Source: Lichenicoccus roseus | GTDB taxonomy: Bacteria > Pseudomonadota > Alphaproteobacteria > Acetobacterales > Acetobacteraceae | Assembly (NCBI RefSeq): GCF_005844085.1 | Contig: NZ_VCDI01000008.1 | Coordinates: forward strand, 1 to 64,000 | Length of the DNA: 64,000 nt | Reading direction: 5' to 3' | In this document: positions 1 through 8,489 of the stretch, piece by piece | How positions within the stretch are numbered: position 1 is the first letter of the stretch | Layout of the letters: every line of letters starts with the position of its first letter | Notes under the pieces: generated by a model | Told to the model about the DNA's origin: nothing | Databases searched by the model: none | What the model saw: the letters and a program-made list of their open reading frames with translations, nothing else | Made by a program: the position numbers and the translations under genes

Positions 1-60
1 GAATTCTCTCCCACCGAGTGCGCGAACTACTTTAAAGCCGCAGGATATGAGCCGGAATGA
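1..60 (+). mobile_element. 3' end of an IS630-family transposase gene (partial)
   Basis: The window opens inside a reading frame that ends at the TGA at 58-60. Its last 19 residues (EFSPTECANYF...AGYEPE) match the usual IS630-family transposase C-terminus, which carries an EC-NYF--AGY pattern. The rest of the gene lies outside the window. The element abuts a decapitated P-type ATPase gene about 17 bases downstream, and the last bases before that gene end in TA, the dinucleotide duplicated by IS630 elements. The insertion therefore probably removed or displaced the front of the ATPase gene. The family call rests on a short tail, so confidence is moderate. Confidence 0.6.
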
Positions 61-76
61 TCGGAATCTGCTCTAG

Positions 77-525
77 GTGCAGTTCGCGCTATTGACCCCC
101 GTCGTCCTTTGGGCCGGATGGCCGTTCTTCCAACGCGGCTGCGCATCGCTCGTCAGCCGGCATCTCAACATGTTCACGCGGATCGCGCTCGGCACCGGGG
201 CGACCTACCTCTACAGCCTGGTCGCCACCTTTGCCCCTGGGATCTTCCCAACCCGGTTCCACAGCATGGGCGGCACGGTACCGGTCTATTACGAGGCCGC
301 TTCCGTTATCATCGTGTTGGTGTTGCTTGGCCAGGTGCTTGAGCTGCGCGCGCGAGAGCGGACCGGCGACGCGATCCGGGCGCTGCTCAACCTCGCACCC
401 AAGACCGTCCGCCGGGTGCGGGACGGCGCGGATGACGAGGAAATCAGCGTCGCACAGGTCGCCCCAAGCGACCGGCTGCGCGTCCGGCTGGGCGACGGCG
501 TGCCCGTAGACGGCACGGTGCCTCG
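77..525 (+). pseudogene. copA: Copper-type P1B ATPase fragment, truncated at both ends
   Basis: The frame encodes the middle of a heavy-metal-translocating P1B ATPase. It has a membrane segment with [12 protein letters not shown], a hairpin with NMFT and YLYSLVA, then [16 protein letters not shown] leading into the actuator domain and ending at VPVDGT. The metal-binding N-terminus, the CPC membrane motif, the DKTGT phosphorylation site and the nucleotide-binding domain are all missing. After about base 525 the frame continues to a stop at 577 with unrelated residues. It starts directly at the edge of an IS630 remnant. About 150 of the usual 700-800 residues remain, so it cannot be a working pump. 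Confidence 0.8.
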
Positions 526-636
526 GTTCTTGCGGCAGGCGGTCGGGGCGGAACTTGCCTCCCCATCGCCCGTCTAATTAGAGCGCTGGGCCTTGTCACA
601 CAACTTTGGCCTGAACCCCGTTCCTGGAGAGCAAGC

Positions 637-1731
637 TTGTTCAATCCGTTCACGGCTAAGCCCGGCTTGATCATACATACAAAGGAGCCGTTCAACGCGG
701 AGCCATCTCTCGCCCGTCTGCGAGCTTCCTCTATCACCGCGCAGCCGGATTTCTACGTGCGCAGCCACGGCAAGATCCCACAGCTGGATGAAAAGACCCA
801 CCGGCTGCATGTCGCCGGCGAGGTGCGGACGCCCCTCGACCTTTCCATCACGGAACTGCGTGATCGCTTCACGCTCAGTACGGTGACCGCCGTCATGCAG
901 TGCGCGGGCAACCGGCGCCTCGACATGCAGGCCGTGAAGCCGACATCCGGCGACCCTTGGGCTCCAGGTGCCATCGGTAATGCCGAATGGACGGGCGTGT
1001 CGCTTGCCGACGTGCTGCAGGCCGCGGGTGCGAGTGCGGAGCCGGGGCTGCATGTAGCCTTTGAAGCCTGTGACGAGATCGAGATGCCAGATGAGGGACG
1101 TTTCAACTACGGCGTTTCAATCCCGATCGGCAAAGCGATGTCGCCGGAGGTGCTGCTCGCGTTCGAGATGAATGGCGAGGCTCTTGCGCGGGAGCATGGC
1201 TATCCGCTTCGCGTGGTCGTTCCCGGTTTCGCCGGCGTGCGTAGTCCAAAATGGTTGACCGCCATCATCGTCCAGGATCGTCCGTCGGACAACCATATGC
1301 AGCAGAGGGATTATAAGCTGGTGCCGGCGGAAATGACGGCGAACACCGTCAATTGGGATCAGGGCATAACAATCTACGACATGCCCCTTAACTCGGCCAT
1401 CTGCGAACCCGCTGCACGCGCCGAGATGAAGGCGGGCCTGGCAACCCTGCGCGGCTACGCGATCGCGACGGCACGTGAAGTCGTGCGTGTCGACGTGTCG
1501 ATCGACGGCGGCCGCAACTGGCGGCAGGCCGAGCTCGAGCATGATGCCGAGGCGCCCTGGAGCTGGTCGTTTTGGACCGCTACGGTGGATCTGCCGAAGG
1601 GCGAGCACGAGTTAGCTGTGCGAGCCTGGGATTCCGCCGGGCAGACGCAGCCCGCGCAGCCGGACGATACGTGGAACTTCAAGGGCTATCTGAGTGCGGC
1701 CTGGCATAGGGTGCACGTTTCGGCAACCTGA
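637..1731 (+). CDS. Sulfite oxidase-like molybdopterin enzyme
   Basis: The 364-residue protein has the two-domain sulfite oxidase layout: a molybdopterin-binding domain (about residues 35-215) with FYVRSHG near its start and the molybdenum-ligating cysteine C89 in MQCAGN, then a Mo-cofactor dimerisation domain (about 235-360) ending in TWNFKGYL. It would oxidise sulfite, or a related substrate, to sulfate. No signal peptide is seen, so a cytoplasmic site is likely unless an export signal was missed. The TTG start is supported by a GGAGAG ribosome site six bases upstream and by a decayed paralogue at 34380 whose start aligns here. A ClC channel gene follows 15 bases later, the same pairing as at the second locus. 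Confidence 0.88.
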   Translation: MFNPFTAKPGLIIHTKEPFNAEPSLARLRASSITAQPDFYVRSHGKIPQLDEKTHRLHVAGEVRTPLDLSITELRDRFTLSTVTAVMQCAGNRRLDMQAVKPTSGDPWAPGAIGNAEWTGVSLADVLQAAGASAEPGLHVAFEACDEIEMPDEGRFNYGVSIPIGKAMSPEVLLAFEMNGEALAREHGYPLRVVVPGFAGVRSPKWLTAIIVQDRPSDNHMQQRDYKLVPAEMTANTVNWDQGITIYDMPLNSAICEPAARAEMKAGLATLRGYAIATAREVVRVDVSIDGGRNWRQAELEHDAEAPWSWSFWTATVDLPKGEHELAVRAWDSAGQTQPAQPDDTWNFKGYLSAAWHRVHVSAT

Positions 1732-1746
1732 ACAACCGAGCTAAGC

Positions 1747-3072
1747 ATGATCGGCCCGATCCTGGCGCGGCGCGATGCCGCAGGCTTCTGGCTTGCGGTC
1801 GTGTTGACTGGCATTTGCACTGGACTTGGAGCCGCGGCGCTAACCGCATTGCTCGAACTGGTGCAGCACGCGCTCTGGGGCGGCAACGGTGTCGATCTGC
1901 TCGATGGAGCAACACAATCCGCTGGTTGGTGGCACATCCTGGTGCTGCTCGGCGCCGGCCTGCTGACCGGCATCGGTCAGCTGCTGCTGGTCCGGCTTTC
2001 AGCAGCCAACAGTATCGATATCACTGCGGCAATCTGGTTCCAGGCCGGGCGTCTGCCGATGGTGCGGACGCTCGGCAGTGCCGTGCTCTCGGTGCTGGTC
2101 GTCGGCATGGGAGCGTCGCTCGGTCGGGAGGGTGCGCCGAAACAGACTGGTGCGGTGCTTGCCAACCTGATGTCCAACCGGGTTCAGCTCACCGACGAGC
2201 AGCGCCGGCTGCTGGTCGCGTGCGGCGCCGGGGCCGGGATGGCAGCGGCCTACGGCGTGCCGCTTGGCGGCGCGCTGTTCGCACTAGAGGTGCTTCGCGG
2301 CGAGCTGGCGCTGCGCTTCGTGCTGCCGGCCCTACTGACCTCGCTGACCGCCACCGGCGTGTCCTGGGCCTTCCTGCCCGACGCCCCGACATATCACATT
2401 CCGTCCTATCCCAGTTCGCTGAGCTGCGCTCTCTGGGCTGTCCTGGCCGCTCCGATCATCGGCGTGGCGTCGGTTGGCTACGTCCGAGCGGTCGCGTGGG
2501 CCGATCATCACAGGCCGACGGGGACCTGGCGGCTGGTGGCGCCGGCCGTGGCGCTGACAATGCTAGGTATAGTCTCGATCCCCTTCCCGCAGCTGCTCGG
2601 CAACGGCCGAGACATCGCGCAACTCGCCTTCACCGGTCAGGTCGCGCCGCTGCTGCTGGTGGCGCTGGTCGCCTTGAAGCCGGCAGCGACCTTGCTTTGC
2701 CTGGGCAGCGGCACGCCGGGTGGGTTGTTCACGCCCTCTCTGGCAACCGGGGCACTGCTTGGCGGGGTGCTTGGCCTACCCTGGATGCATCTATGGCCGG
2801 GCGTCCCGGGCGGGCTGTTCGCCGTGCTAGGCGCCGGTGCCTTGCTGGCAGCCACTACCCAGGGGCCGTTATCGACCATCGTGCTGATGGTCGAGCTAAC
2901 CGGCCACGCGCGTGCGGCCATCGTGCCGATGCTGCTGATTGTCATGATCGCAACTTTGGTGGCACGCACCATCGAACCGCGCTCGATCTATGATGCGCGC
3001 CTGAGCGACGCCGAGGTGAAAAGACGCCAGCGCCAGCGTGAGGCCGTCTCCGATGGAGGCGCTGGCGCGTGA
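1747..3072 (+). CDS. ClC-family chloride/anion channel or antiporter
   Basis: The 441-residue hydrophobic protein carries the ClC signatures: GREGAPKQTGA, with the gating glutamate in the GxEGP-type turn, and GGLFTPSLATGALLG near the end. No CBS domains follow, so it is a short bacterial form. The first ClC selectivity motif, GSGIP, is not recognisable and is replaced around SAANSID. The gene lies 15 bases after the sulfite oxidase-like gene, and a close paralogue at 34638 follows a remnant of the same enzyme. This suggests a paired role, perhaps handling sulfite, sulfate or chloride, but the transported ion cannot be read from the sequence. Confidence 0.9.
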   Translation: MIGPILARRDAAGFWLAVVLTGICTGLGAAALTALLELVQHALWGGNGVDLLDGATQSAGWWHILVLLGAGLLTGIGQLLLVRLSAANSIDITAAIWFQAGRLPMVRTLGSAVLSVLVVGMGASLGREGAPKQTGAVLANLMSNRVQLTDEQRRLLVACGAGAGMAAAYGVPLGGALFALEVLRGELALRFVLPALLTSLTATGVSWAFLPDAPTYHIPSYPSSLSCALWAVLAAPIIGVASVGYVRAVAWADHHRPTGTWRLVAPAVALTMLGIVSIPFPQLLGNGRDIAQLAFTGQVAPLLLVALVALKPAATLLCLGSGTPGGLFTPSLATGALLGGVLGLPWMHLWPGVPGGLFAVLGAGALLAATTQGPLSTIVLMVELTGHARAAIVPMLLIVMIATLVARTIEPRSIYDARLSDAEVKRRQRQREAVSDGGAGA

Positions 3073-3075
3073 CGA

Positions 3076-3966
3076 TCAGGTTAGGCCAAGCAGCGAGAGC
3101 AGGGCCGCGGCACTCCGGCTGAGGTAGCGTTCGCGATGGTGGACGACCTGGAAGTGACGCTGCGGCAGGTCAAGCGGCACGCGATGCAGCAGCTCCGCCT
3201 CCAGACTTGGCGCCGCTACCGACGCGGAGATCACCGTCGCTCCCACACCGCTCTCTACCGCTGCCCGTACTGCTTCGTTTGAGGGGAGCTCCAGGGCAAT
3301 CCTCAGGGCATGTGGCGATACGCCGAGGCGCTCGAGCGCTGCCTCGAATTCAGAGCGCGTCCCTGAACCCGGTTCGCGCAGGATCCAGTCGGTCTCAAGC
3401 AGCTCGCTTGGACGAAGCTTCTGCTGTCGGTTCCTCTGGACCCAGGGATGTGACGGTGAGACCACCAGAACCAGTTGGTCCTGTGCGACCACGGCGGAAG
3501 CAAGCTCCGGATCATCGATGGCGCCCTCCACAAAGCCGATTTCGGCGACCCCTTCATGCACTTGGCGGACCACGTCATGTGTATTGCCGATCGCCAAGCG
3601 GATCTCGATCTGCGGGTAATGGGCTCGAAACGCCATGAGCCTGCTTGGCAGCCAGTAGCCGGCGATCGTTTGGCTGGCGTGGACTAGCAGCGTGCCTCGC
3701 TTGAGCTCTCCAAGCTCCGACAGCTTGAGGCGGGCGGCGGCCGCCCGTGCCAGGACAGCACGGGCTTCGCCAAGGAACATGATACCTGCTTCGGTCAACT
3801 CGATGCCGCGACCGACCCGGTTGAACAGCTTGACCTGAAAGCCATCCTCGAGCGTGCTTACGGCGTGGCTCACCGCCGACTGGGCAAGGTTGAGCGCTCT
3901 CGCTGCCTGGGTGACATGCTGTCGCTCCGCGACCGCCACGAATACTCGCAATTGATCAAGGGTCAT
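3076..3966 (-). CDS. LysR-family transcriptional regulator
   Basis: This is a 296-residue LysR protein. The N-terminal winged helix-turn-helix (about residues 1-60) reads MTLDQLRVFVAVAERQHVTQAARALNLAQSAVSHAV in pattern, and a periplasmic-binding-protein-like effector domain follows (about 90-290). The gene runs tail to tail with the ClC gene, with only three bases between them. No divergent partner is present. Its target may be the neighbouring sulfur genes, but nothing in the sequence proves this. Family assignment is firm and the effector is unknown. Confidence 0.9.
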   Translation of the reverse strand: MTLDQLRVFVAVAERQHVTQAARALNLAQSAVSHAVSTLEDGFQVKLFNRVGRGIELTEAGIMFLGEARAVLARAAAARLKLSELGELKRGTLLVHASQTIAGYWLPSRLMAFRAHYPQIEIRLAIGNTHDVVRQVHEGVAEIGFVEGAIDDPELASAVVAQDQLVLVVSPSHPWVQRNRQQKLRPSELLETDWILREPGSGTRSEFEAALERLGVSPHALRIALELPSNEAVRAAVESGVGATVISASVAAPSLEAELLHRVPLDLPQRHFQVVHHRERYLSRSAAALLSLLGLT

Positions 3967-4030
3967 CGCTTTGTATCACGCCTCAGACCTAGGGTCGCCT
4001 ATTGCCGTCCTGCCAAACAGCTTGCCGACA

Positions 4031-4561
4031 TCAACCCTGCTGGTAAGACGCGGGGTTGTTTGCACCGGGATAAAGCGCCTGGTAAAGCTGATACCTGATC
4101 AGATCGAAATTCTTGAAGAGCCATCGGGGCGACTGATCTACCGATCTTACATTTCCCGAAGCCCTTGTGACTTCCCGCTGACCGTCGCAAAGTGCTCCGG
4201 TGACCGACGCCAGATCGCCAGCCTGGCTGCCCGCACGGAAGGATTCGGGATCGCTGCAGAGGTTAGATTTGGCAGGCAGTTGCGAAGCATTGACGTAGAA
4301 AACAATGTGACGGCCGCTGTCGGCTGTCGATTCAGGAGCGGATGGAAACAGCGATGCCAGTTCCGCTTGCGATTTTCCGGGGATGCTCCCCAGGATCCTG
4401 ACTGGCAACTGATCATAATCGCGCCACGCGCGTGGCGCGTCACGGGATGGATTGCTGCTGCTGACAATACCCGTGCTGGCGCAGCCGCTCACGAGTGACA
4501 GCGCAGGAAGCGCGGCGAGAGCCGCTATGCGCGCAAGATGATGTGTCTTCATTGAAAACAT
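4031..4561 (-). CDS. Putative lipoprotein of unknown function
   Basis: The likely start is the ATG at 4561, which follows GAGGAG at a good distance; a second ATG lies nine bases on. The protein begins with a basic N-terminus and a hydrophobic stretch ending in a lipobox (LVSGCAS), so it should be lipid-anchored after cleavage. The mature part, about 150 residues, contains two further cysteines and no domain I recognise. It lies downstream of, and in the same direction as, the ba3 oxidase assembly genes, about 190 bases after the CtaG-like gene. It may be the last member of that run or be transcribed on its own. Confidence 0.65.
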   Translation of the reverse strand: MFSMKTHHLARIAALAALPALSLVSGCASTGIVSSSNPSRDAPRAWRDYDQLPVRILGSIPGKSQAELASLFPSAPESTADSGRHIVFYVNASQLPAKSNLCSDPESFRAGSQAGDLASVTGALCDGQREVTRASGNVRSVDQSPRWLFKNFDLIRYQLYQALYPGANNPASYQQG

Positions 4562-4749
4562 CGAAACATACTCCTCAAGGACCTGAACCGGCGAGGTGCG
4601 ACAGCTGATGCCTGGCTCGGTGTTCTGCAAATAGGAGGCAAGCGGAGTGACTTCCAATTCCGGGTCTTGATGCAATCGTTCGCCAACTTAGATGATACGA
4701 CCCGCACTATCTACCGAGGCCGATTGGTTGCAGCAAGGAGTTCCGTTGG

Positions 4750-5397
4750 TCATGACGGCTGCTTGTCGATCAGGCCCGGTGCTCGCAGGCCGAGGATCAG
4801 CCATAGGCTTGCCAGTTGCAGCGGCGCCCCGGACACCAGCATGATGAAGCCTGCCCACCGCTGATCCGCAAGCGGCGATATGTTCCAGCGGCAAAGGACG
4901 TCCAGATAAGGCGTATAAAGGACCGCTGGTGCCAGCATCCAGACGACGGCGACGACGGTCATGGGAATGCCTGCCAGGAAGCCGAATGCCCCGATCTTCC
5001 AATCGGCATCCAGCGTTTGGCCGCCAGGGAGAATCTGGCGCCAAAGGAGGAGACCGGAGGCCAACTCCAGTAGGCCCAGTGGCGCGCTGAATACGGCATT
5101 AGCCACCGCCGGCGCGAAGATCCCCGGAAGGCTGATCGCGATGGTGACTGCCCCGAAGACGCAGAAGGCTACCCAGGGATCGAACAGCCATTGCTCGATG
5201 GCACTCGCGCTTCGGCTCGATCTCCGCATCCCGAGCAGAAGCAGCGGCGGGGCGACCTGATTGAGCGCCATAAGCGACGCTGTATAGCTTGCCATCGACG
5301 CCAGTGGATCGCGCAGTCCGGCTACCGAACCGATGACGACGACCGTGCCGGTGGAGACGAACAGGCGTGGCCAATATCGACGCAAAGCCACCGCCAC
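4750..5397 (-). CDS. CtaG-like (caa3 type) cytochrome c oxidase assembly membrane protein
   Basis: The 215-residue polytopic protein has about six predicted membrane segments. It contains the pattern LNQVAPPLLLLG and a YTPYL--L region typical of the caa3_CtaG family, which helps assemble haem-copper oxidases and is unrelated to Cox11. The GTG start overlaps the stop of the SCO gene by one base (TAGTG), so the two are translationally coupled. It closes the ba3 oxidase operon. An assembly role at the CuB or CuA site is inferred from family and position. Confidence 0.75.
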   Translation of the reverse strand: MAVALRRYWPRLFVSTGTVVVIGSVAGLRDPLASMASYTASLMALNQVAPPLLLLGMRRSSRSASAIEQWLFDPWVAFCVFGAVTIAISLPGIFAPAVANAVFSAPLGLLELASGLLLWRQILPGGQTLDADWKIGAFGFLAGIPMTVVAVVWMLAPAVLYTPYLDVLCRWNISPLADQRWAGFIMLVSGAPLQLASLWLILGLRAPGLIDKQPS

Positions 5398-6011
5398 TAG
5401 CTTTTCATCACATGACGGATATCACGCGCAACGGCGGCCGGATCGGCAACTTGTGACAGGCCGTAGCGCACGCGCCAGCGGCCCTGTGGATCGACGAGCG
5501 TGATAACGGAGGCATGATCAATATAGGCGCCCCCCTCGGCCGGACGCCACGACACGCCCCAGTCCTTTGCCGCAGCACCGATGGCCGCAGCCGGGCCGGT
5601 CAGCCCGATCGGCATAGGCTCGAACGCCGACACGTAGGCATGCAGCAGTGCCGGGGTGTCACGCTCCGGGTCCAGCGTCACGAAGACGATCACGGCGTTC
5701 CCGCGGTCGGGTCCGAGCGCCTGGAAGACCGGTGCAAGCGCAGCCAGCGTGGTCGGACAGATATCGGGACAATGGGTGTAGCCAAAATAGACCAGCGCCG
5801 CCCTGCCCCGAAGCGCCGAAAGATCGAACGGTTTGCCGCGATCATCGGTGAGTTGCAGCCGTGGGGCCAAGCGGACCTTCAGCGGTGTTCCGATATAGCC
5901 GTACCGAGCACCCAGGTGCGCGTAGGCCAGCAGTCCGCAGCCAAGCACGGCGCAGACCGCTACCGCACGTAATGGCGATCGCCACCAGCCACGCCGCATC
6001 ATCGGCTGCAC
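5397..6011 (-). CDS. SCO1/SenC-family copper chaperone
   Basis: The 204-residue protein has an N-terminal membrane anchor followed by a thioredoxin fold facing the periplasm. The copper-binding CxxxC is present (THCPDICPTT), and a later histidine (YIDHAS) supplies the third ligand. SCO proteins deliver copper to the CuA centre of oxidase subunit II, and a CuA-bearing subunit II is encoded in the same run. It sits eight bases after the subunit I gene and overlaps the CtaG-like gene by one base. Confidence 0.92.
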   Translation of the reverse strand: MQPMMRRGWWRSPLRAVAVCAVLGCGLLAYAHLGARYGYIGTPLKVRLAPRLQLTDDRGKPFDLSALRGRAALVYFGYTHCPDICPTTLAALAPVFQALGPDRGNAVIVFVTLDPERDTPALLHAYVSAFEPMPIGLTGPAAAIGAAAKDWGVSWRPAEGGAYIDHASVITLVDPQGRWRVRYGLSQVADPAAVARDIRHVMKS

Positions 6012-6018
6012 CCTGCCG

Positions 6019-7788
6019 TCACCAGACGATCCACCCTGGGGCGTGCGTTAGGTGGTGCACGAAAGGCCACAGGATCGGAATGTACGCGGCCGCTGTGACC
6101 ACCGCCGTCCCCAGCGTGATGAGCCCGACATGCTCCAGCGTCCGGGCAAGTGGTGACAGTGCCGGATGCGCCACGATGCCGACGGGCGTGGTCTCGTCGG
6201 TCAGCGGCAGATCGATCGCGTAGCTCTCGCGGCCGCCGAAGGCCCGGGCGAACGGGATCGGCTCACGGTACGTCCCGCGGCTGCCGAACAGGATGGTGCC
6301 GAAGAACACGACGTAGAAGCAGAAAGTCGCCAGCCAGAGAACGACGCCGCCGATCGCCACCAGGGCCAGCGGCACATGGGCCATGCCATACAGAGTGTGA
6401 TACTCCGACGGCGGCAGGGCGGAGATCCAGGCACGACGGGGTACGCCGAACAGCCCGGCCCAGTGCATGCCGAGCGCGAAGATCGACATGCCGGCGAACC
6501 AGAGCCAGACCGAGGCGAGAGCAAGCCGCCGGCTGATCAGCGAGCGGCCGGTCAGATGCGGCACCATCCAGAACGACACCGCCATGAAGGTCATCGCCGT
6601 GACGCTGCCGACCGTGACATGGAAATGGCCGGGAATGAAAATCGTATTGTGAACGATGTTGTCGAGCTGCCAGCTCCCCTGCACCACGCCGGTGGCGCCC
6701 CCGAAGATGAAGGTGATGGCGGCGAGAACTTGGCCGGCGACGCCCGGGTTGCTCCAGGGCAACGCGCGGAACCAGCCGAACCAGCCCTTGCCGCCACGGA
6801 CGCGGCCAGCGAATTCCAGGCTCAGACCGATGGTGAAGGCGGTGATCAGGCTCGGCAGCGCCACCGACATCGTCAGCGCGACCAGGATGCCACGCCAGAT
6901 CGGCGAGAAGCCGGGATCGTCGAACTGATGGTGACTGCCGACCGGGAGCGAGAACACGAACAGCAGCACGAAGGTGAGGCGCGCCATCGGGTCCGACACC
7001 AGCTTGCCACCAGCCTGTCGCGACAGCAGGCCGTACCAGGAGACATAGGCCGGCATTAGCCAGAAATAGACGATCGGATGGCCGGTCAGCCAGAACAGCG
7101 TACGGCCGATGATCGGGTCGACCGTGCTGGTGAAGCCGAGTGCCCAAGGATCGAGCTGCAGCAGCAGTTCCGCCACCGCGCCGATGCTGGCCAGGCCCCA
7201 CATCAGCATGGTCACCAGGCTCATGTAGGTGACGAGCGGCGTCAATTCGCCACGCCGACGATGTTTCCAGGTGGCTCGCATCTCCAGCAGGATCGGCAGA
7301 GGCACTATGCTGCCGATGCTGAGCAAGGTCATGCCAAGATAGAACACCGCGCTTGCCTGGAGCGGCGGATAGAAGGTCCAGAGCACGCTCGAGGAGTTGT
7401 CGAACATCGACCAGAGCAGCATCAGCGCGCCGGCCGCCATCAGCACGAAGCCGCTGCGCCACAGCAGTAGATTCGGATGCAGCCCAAGCTCGCGTGCCGG
7501 TAGATAGACCAGCAGCCCACTGGTTATGAAGAAGGTGAAGACGTAGCCATTTAGCACGCCGTGGATGGTCAATCCCTGGTAGTAGCTTTTCAGCACCGGA
7601 TGCAGCGCCGGGTAGGCATTGATGCCACCATAGTTCAGCGCCTGCAGTGGGCCGATCGAGGCGCCGATCATCAGGGCCGTGAAGCCCGCGATCAGGAACG
7701 CCAGCATCCAGCGGCGCTCTGTTGCCGCCAAAGCACCTTCGTCAAGCCGGGCTGCTGAAAATTGCGTCGTCTTGAGGACGGCGCTCAT
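6019..7788 (-). CDS. Cytochrome c oxidase subunit I, ba3 (B) type
   Basis: The 589-residue protein has 12 or more membrane segments and all haem-copper oxidase ligands. These are LTIHGVLN for the low-spin haem, GHPIVYFWL for CuB with the cross-linked tyrosine, the HH pair in GSHHQFDDPG and the paired histidines in PGHFHVTVGS. HPIVY instead of HPEVY and the overall length point to the B (ba3) class, which works at low oxygen. The start used here is the ATG at 7788, whose ATGA overlaps the subunit II stop; an upstream in-frame extension is only the shadow of subunit II. It reduces oxygen to water in the inner membrane. Confidence 0.93.
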   Translation of the reverse strand: MSAVLKTTQFSAARLDEGALAATERRWMLAFLIAGFTALMIGASIGPLQALNYGGINAYPALHPVLKSYYQGLTIHGVLNGYVFTFFITSGLLVYLPARELGLHPNLLLWRSGFVLMAAGALMLLWSMFDNSSSVLWTFYPPLQASAVFYLGMTLLSIGSIVPLPILLEMRATWKHRRRGELTPLVTYMSLVTMLMWGLASIGAVAELLLQLDPWALGFTSTVDPIIGRTLFWLTGHPIVYFWLMPAYVSWYGLLSRQAGGKLVSDPMARLTFVLLFVFSLPVGSHHQFDDPGFSPIWRGILVALTMSVALPSLITAFTIGLSLEFAGRVRGGKGWFGWFRALPWSNPGVAGQVLAAITFIFGGATGVVQGSWQLDNIVHNTIFIPGHFHVTVGSVTAMTFMAVSFWMVPHLTGRSLISRRLALASVWLWFAGMSIFALGMHWAGLFGVPRRAWISALPPSEYHTLYGMAHVPLALVAIGGVVLWLATFCFYVVFFGTILFGSRGTYREPIPFARAFGGRESYAIDLPLTDETTPVGIVAHPALSPLARTLEHVGLITLGTAVVTAAAYIPILWPFVHHLTHAPGWIVW

Positions 7789-8315
7789 GAGCGTGTCGCC
7801 GGATCGACGATAATGCGGCCGATCATCGCCTGATGCTCGATGCCGCAGAATTCGTTGCAGATGATGTGATAGGTCCCGGGATGGCTGAAGTTGTAGCTGA
7901 CGGTGCCGACGATGCCGGGCACCGCTGTCAGGTTGATCGTCGTGCCCTGCACTTCGAAGCCGTGCAGCACGTCGGTGCTGGTCACGTAGAAGGTGATGGC
8001 GGCACCCTGTTTCACGTGGATTGGGCTCGGGCTCCACATCCAGAGATGGCCGACCATGTAGACCGAATACGCGTTCGGCCCAGTTTGAATTACACGTCCA
8101 TCCTGGAAGGCTGTCTCGCGCGCCGGCGCGGTCGGATCAGCATGGAAGGCTGCACCCTTGGTGACGACGCCATAATCATACACGGCGTAGAACATCGTGC
8201 CGGCCGTCAGCAGCAGGAGCATCGTGACGACGCAGAAGATCCAGACCCGCTCATGCCGTTCGGCGGATCGATGAAAGGCATGTTCGAAGTCGGGGCCCGG
8301 TGACTGTGTGTTCAT
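7785..8315 (-). CDS. Cytochrome c oxidase subunit II with CuA centre (ba3 type)
   Basis: The 176-residue protein has one N-terminal membrane helix (about residues 24-45) and a cupredoxin domain. The CuA ligands are all present: H118, C153 and C157 (CNEFC), H161 and M164. It therefore accepts electrons from a c-type cytochrome, unlike the quinol-oxidising CyoA elsewhere in the window. It overlaps both neighbours by four bases. Two c-type cytochromes are encoded just upstream and are obvious donor candidates. Confidence 0.93.
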   Translation of the reverse strand: MNTQSPGPDFEHAFHRSAERHERVWIFCVVTMLLLLTAGTMFYAVYDYGVVTKGAAFHADPTAPARETAFQDGRVIQTGPNAYSVYMVGHLWMWSPSPIHVKQGAAITFYVTSTDVLHGFEVQGTTINLTAVPGIVGTVSYNFSHPGTYHIICNEFCGIEHQAMIGRIIVDPATRS

Positions 8316-8482
8316 GACGGGATGTTGCCTCCGGCGCGGTGCATGAACAGGACGGAGACGAGGAACCAGATCGTCACCACCACGATGAGCAAGAACCCGC
8401 CGATGACCCAGGTGCCAACCGGGCGCACGATCTCAAGGGGAGCCTCGGCCGCAGGTGTCGAAATCCCTTCGGGCTCGTTCAT
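8312..8482 (-). CDS. Small single-helix oxidase subunit (subunit IIa-like)
   Basis: This 56-residue protein has one membrane helix (GTWVIGGFLLIVVVTIWF). The start is the ATG at 8482, just after the TsdA-like stop; an upstream start would run into that gene. B-type oxidases such as that of Thermus carry a tiny one-helix subunit IIa next to subunit II, and this gene's place, overlapping subunit II by four bases, fits. The assignment is by size, topology and position, since such peptides have little sequence conservation. Confidence 0.7.
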   Translation of the reverse strand: MNEPEGISTPAAEAPLEIVRPVGTWVIGGFLLIVVVTIWFLVSVLFMHRAGGNIPS

Positions 8483-8489
8483 GACGGGC

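Noticed and set aside
1815-2993. A 392-codon open frame inside the ClC gene, with a similar one at 34622-35869
   Set aside because: Frame-shifted shadows of the two ClC genes; both copies share it because the genes are paralogous, not because it is coding.
6166-7059. A 297-codon open frame on the plus strand
   Set aside because: Antisense to the well-supported oxidase subunit I with all ligands; no recognisable domain.
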